Assembly: GCA_016710785.1 (NCBI GenBank) | Contig: JADJUE010000004.1 | Coordinates: forward strand, 124,001 to 188,000 | DNA from: Candidatus Epilinea brevis | Lineage (GTDB): Bacteria > Chloroflexota > Anaerolineae > Epilineales > Epilineaceae | Length of the DNA: 64,000 bases | Reading direction: 5' to 3' | The notes under the pieces: generated by a model | Told to the model about the DNA's origin: nothing | Databases searched by the model: none | Seen by the model: the letters and a program-made list of their open reading frames with translations, nothing else | Made by a program: the position numbers and the translations under genes | Part shown: positions 61,708 to 64,000 of the stretch, piece by piece | Layout: each line of letters opens with the position of its first letter | Numbering within the stretch: position 1 is the stretch's first letter

Positions 61708-63599
61708 CAGGGCAGCTCTCGCGCGGATGACGGCTGGGCAGCCAGGAAGTCCATGAGGTCGGCGCCGGAAGCGCCCGCACCCGCGGCATCGAAGAGCCAG
61801 GGGAAGGCCGGCCGGCCGCCGGCGGCGTGGACGGCCACGCGCTCCGGCGCGTCGACCAGCCGGTCTGCCTCCCAGGCCAGGTCCGGCCCCGCGCGCCGCA
61901 GCCCGGCCAGGGCCGGTGCTGTTCCCTGCGTGGCCACCCGGGTCGGCGGCCCCAGCGCCGCGGGATCCCAGCCCACGCGCACGCGCCGGGTGTGGCAAGC
62001 GACGCAGCCCTCGGCCACGTAGACCGCCCGGCCCCGGGCCAGTTCCTGGCCACCGGCCAGGACCACCGCCTCTGCGCTGGCTTCGGCGCCCTCTGCGCCG
62101 GTGCCCGTCGCCCCCTGGCTGGCGAGCGGAACGATGACCGTGAGCAGAAGCCCAGCGCCCAGCAGCGCCGCGACCGAGGCCCCGTAGAGGTCGGGGCCGG
62201 CGAGGCCCGGAGACCGCGCCGCCGAAGGGGTCGGCGCGACAGCCTCCATCGCCTCGGCCGGGCGGGACGGTTCCCGGCGCCAGAGGAGCGCGGCGATGAC
62301 CACCCAGGCCACCACGAGCAGGCCGGTCGCGGGCAGCCGCAAGCCGGCCTCCAGTCCCAACAGCTCCGCGGACGGGCCGGCCGCCAGGGAGACCAGGGCC
62401 AAGGGCAGGGCCAGCATACCCTGGCCGGCCGCAGCCAGGAGGATCACGCGCACGGCCCAAGGGCCGCGGGGCAGCTGGGGTCCGCCGGCCAGCCACCAGA
62501 TCAAGCCGGCGCTCAGACACCACCAGGCTGTCCAGGAGGGTAGCTCCCAGGCGCGTGGCGCCGCGGCCGAGAACTGCAGCAGTCGCGCCGCGGCGGGGCT
62601 CGTGGCGGTTTCGGCCAGCCGCGCCAGGATGAGCCAGGCCAGGCCCGTCAGGACCAGGAGATCCTGCGGGTGGCGCTGACGGCCACCGGTCGGTCCAGTC
62701 GGTCCAGCGCCCACGAAGGTGCCGGCGAGGGCCACGGCGATCAATACCAAGGGCAACAGCCCCAAGGGCGCCAAGATGTCCATGGCCCGGACGGCGCCCG
62801 GGCCGAGGAGGTCGGGCACCAGGTCGGCCGGCAGGCGGAGCAGGGCCCAGGCCAGCCAGGCCCACAGGCCCCAGACCCAGCTGCGGCGGCCGAACAGCGG
62901 CCTTCCGCTGATGCGCGGCAACAGGATCGCGCCGCAGCCGAAGGCGGCCGTGGTCAGCACGAGGTCATCGATCCCGCGGCCCATGAGGGCGCCACCCAGA
63001 GCCTGGCCGACACCCCCCAAGGCCTGCACGAGGATGCCCCCGACGGCCAGGCAGGCGAGCAAGGCGAGGCCCGCGGCCACGGCCGCCCGTGACGCGGCGT
63101 CTGGCTGCGGTCCGGCCTGTAGCCCTACCCGGCGCAGCCAGGCCGCGGCGCCCGCAAAGAGCAACAGGTCGGCGAGCACCGGTTGGGGCGCCCAGGGCTC
63201 CGGCCTCATCCAGCCGGACAGCACGCCGATCACCCCCACCGCCAGACCGAGGTTCCAGAGCAGCAGGGCCCAGCCGAGCGGCCGCGCCTTGTTGGCCTCG
63301 CGCTCTTCCTGCGTGGCACCCGCCAGGAGGGCCATCATCGGCAGGGCAAAGGCGCCCAGGCGCGCCGCGAGGCGGTGAGCCGCCAGCAGGCGCCCGACGC
63401 CCAGCGCGGGCCAGGGAGGGGCCCAGGCCCAGGCCAGCTGGGTCTGGACGATGACGGCGGCCAGCAAGGCGAAGGCGCCCCACAGCGCGGCGGTCAGCCA
63501 CCAGGCGCGAACCCGCGCCAGGCGACCGACGCGTTCGACCAGCGTAGGGGCGGCGGGGCCCCCGGCAAAGGCTGCGGACATGCCGGGCGAGCTTAGCAT
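61707..63599 (-). CDS. Degenerate CcoN-like membrane domain fused to a CcoO-like cytochrome c
   Basis: 630 residues from ATG 63599 (ATG 63581 equally possible; neither has a good site). Residues 25-470 are about twelve helices aligning loosely with cbb3 oxidase subunit I: GRLLAAHRLAARLGAFALPM, and ILLPRISGRPLFGRRSWVWG like the YYxxPxxxGRPxYS region. The place where CcoN has the copper-site HH reads RLPADL, and apart from AAHRL almost no His is present. Residues 525-630 are CcoO-like: GRAVYVAEGCVACHTRRVRVG, GPDLAWEADRL and PAFPWLF. Oxygen-reducing chemistry is therefore unlikely; an electron-transfer role is possible. Confidence 0.7.
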   Translation of the reverse strand: MLSSPGMSAAFAGGPAAPTLVERVGRLARVRAWWLTAALWGAFALLAAVIVQTQLAWAWAPPWPALGVGRLLAAHRLAARLGAFALPMMALLAGATQEEREANKARPLGWALLLWNLGLAVGVIGVLSGWMRPEPWAPQPVLADLLLFAGAAAWLRRVGLQAGPQPDAASRAAVAAGLALLACLAVGGILVQALGGVGQALGGALMGRGIDDLVLTTAAFGCGAILLPRISGRPLFGRRSWVWGLWAWLAWALLRLPADLVPDLLGPGAVRAMDILAPLGLLPLVLIAVALAGTFVGAGPTGPTGGRQRHPQDLLVLTGLAWLILARLAETATSPAAARLLQFSAAAPRAWELPSWTAWWCLSAGLIWWLAGGPQLPRGPWAVRVILLAAAGQGMLALPLALVSLAAGPSAELLGLEAGLRLPATGLLVVAWVVIAALLWRREPSRPAEAMEAVAPTPSAARSPGLAGPDLYGASVAALLGAGLLLTVIVPLASQGATGTGAEGAEASAEAVVLAGGQELARGRAVYVAEGCVACHTRRVRVGWDPAALGPPTRVATQGTAPALAGLRRAGPDLAWEADRLVDAPERVAVHAAGGRPAFPWLFDAAGAGASGADLMDFLAAQPSSARELP

Positions 63600-63629
63600 T
63601 CCAGCGGCGGGGGGTCAATGGAAGTGCGG

Positions 63630-63658
63630 TTGTCGCCGTTGCGCCCGCCCGCTAGAAT
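63630..63658 (+). promoter_or_regulatory. Promoter of the MaoC-like gene
   Basis: TTGTCG (63630-63635), 17-base spacer, TAGAAT (63653-63658); 62 bases before the start codon. Confidence 0.55.
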
Positions 63659-63720
63659 CCCGGCCGTTCCCGTCCGCCGGCGGATGCGCCGCGGGCATCG
63701 GAGGCCTTGAAGGAGAGAGC

Positions 63721-64000
63721 ATGTCCCAGGACGCGATGGTCCCCCAACGGGGCCGCTATTTCGAAGAATTCGAGAAGGGCTTTACCTGGGTGACGCCGGC
63801 GCGGACCATCACCGAACATGACATCGGCGCCTTCGCCGGCCTGTCCGGCGACTTCAACCCGCTGCACACCGACCGCGAGTTCGCCAAGACGACCCAGTTC
63901 GGAGAGCGGATCGCCCATGGCATGCTGGGCCTTTCGGTGGCCACCGGCCTGGTCCATCATGTCGGCCCGGTCGATGGCACAGCCATCGCCTTCCTGGGCG
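63721..64000 (+). CDS. MaoC-like (R)-enoyl-CoA hydratase (partial)
   Basis: 93 codons from ATG 63721 (GAAGGAGAG upstream), open at the window edge. Hotdog-fold MaoC signature: ITEHDIGAFAGLSGDFNPLH with catalytic Asp/His in SGDFNPLHTD, then FGERIAHGMLGLSVATGL. Hydrates trans-2-enoyl-CoA to (R)-3-hydroxyacyl-CoA, or acts in a related CoA pathway. Start of a plus-strand unit running out of the window. Confidence 0.9.
   Translation, partial: MSQDAMVPQRGRYFEEFEKGFTWVTPARTITEHDIGAFAGLSGDFNPLHTDREFAKTTQFGERIAHGMLGLSVATGLVHHVGPVDGTAIAFLG

Noticed and set aside
61707..63599. NnrS-type heme-copper protein.
   Set aside because: No NnrS His motifs; the C-terminal CcoO-like part and the GRPLF region fit cbb3 subunits better.

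Overview
The window reads as a high-GC bacterial chromosome segment, most likely from a Chloroflexota (Anaerolineae-like) genome. The main reasons are the membrane protein families TIGR03663 and DUF2298 (Chlor_Arch_YYY), known mainly from Chloroflexi and Archaea, together with exported proteins carrying Thr/Pro-rich linkers. Lineage is inferred from gene families only. I found no rRNA, tRNA or CRISPR.

Layout. 1-4.5 kb: the start of a coiled-coil membrane protein, a DUF1801 protein, a penicillin-acylase-like Ntn hydrolase and an ICMT-like methyltransferase. 4.6-9.0 kb: a large secreted LVIVD/propeller-type protein. 9.3-13.0 kb: a damaged zone with one intact small lipoprotein, two broken neighbours (one clearly the same family), and G/C homopolymer blocks that cut through the 3' end of xdhC and a MocA-like gene. 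14-16.8 kb: the two structural subunits of an isoquinoline-1-oxidoreductase-type molybdenum hydroxylase, which xdhC/mocA would serve. 16.9-24.2 kb: a NYN-LOTUS protein, a phosphotransferase, a DUF2071-like/AlkD-like pair, an unusually AT-rich LVIVD protein and a PIN-domain toxin/antitoxin pair.

24.2-31.7 kb: a minus-strand run secD - CBS protein - secF - ABC ATPase - ABC permease, divergent from pdxS-pdxT, which makes pyridoxal phosphate. 31.9-41.3 kb: a CCA-adding-enzyme-like HD protein, a GT39-type membrane glycosyltransferase, a large secreted protein of unknown function, a 584-base intergenic region with a 47-bp inverted repeat and a three-way-junction RNA candidate, and sucC-sucD.

41.3-63.6 kb: nearly every gene is on the minus strand and many overlap by 1-4 bases. 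Read 5' to 3' on that strand: a CcoN-like/CcoO-like fusion, a cytochrome c, a membrane protein, a diheme lipoprotein cytochrome, a von Willebrand A protein (frameshifted), a flippase-like protein, a methyltransferase, a GT39-type enzyme, a GT39+DUF2298 fusion, a DUF2298 protein and a TIGR03663+NHL fusion. The second half looks like a membrane polyisoprenyl-glycan/protein glycosylation module. The first half looks like an unusual cytochrome module in which the oxidase-like subunit has lost nearly all heme/copper-ligand histidines. The window ends inside a MaoC-type hydratase gene.

Main cautions: 10-13 kb carries what look like base-calling or assembly errors, so its broken genes may be intact in the organism. 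Functions are from motif recognition by eye.
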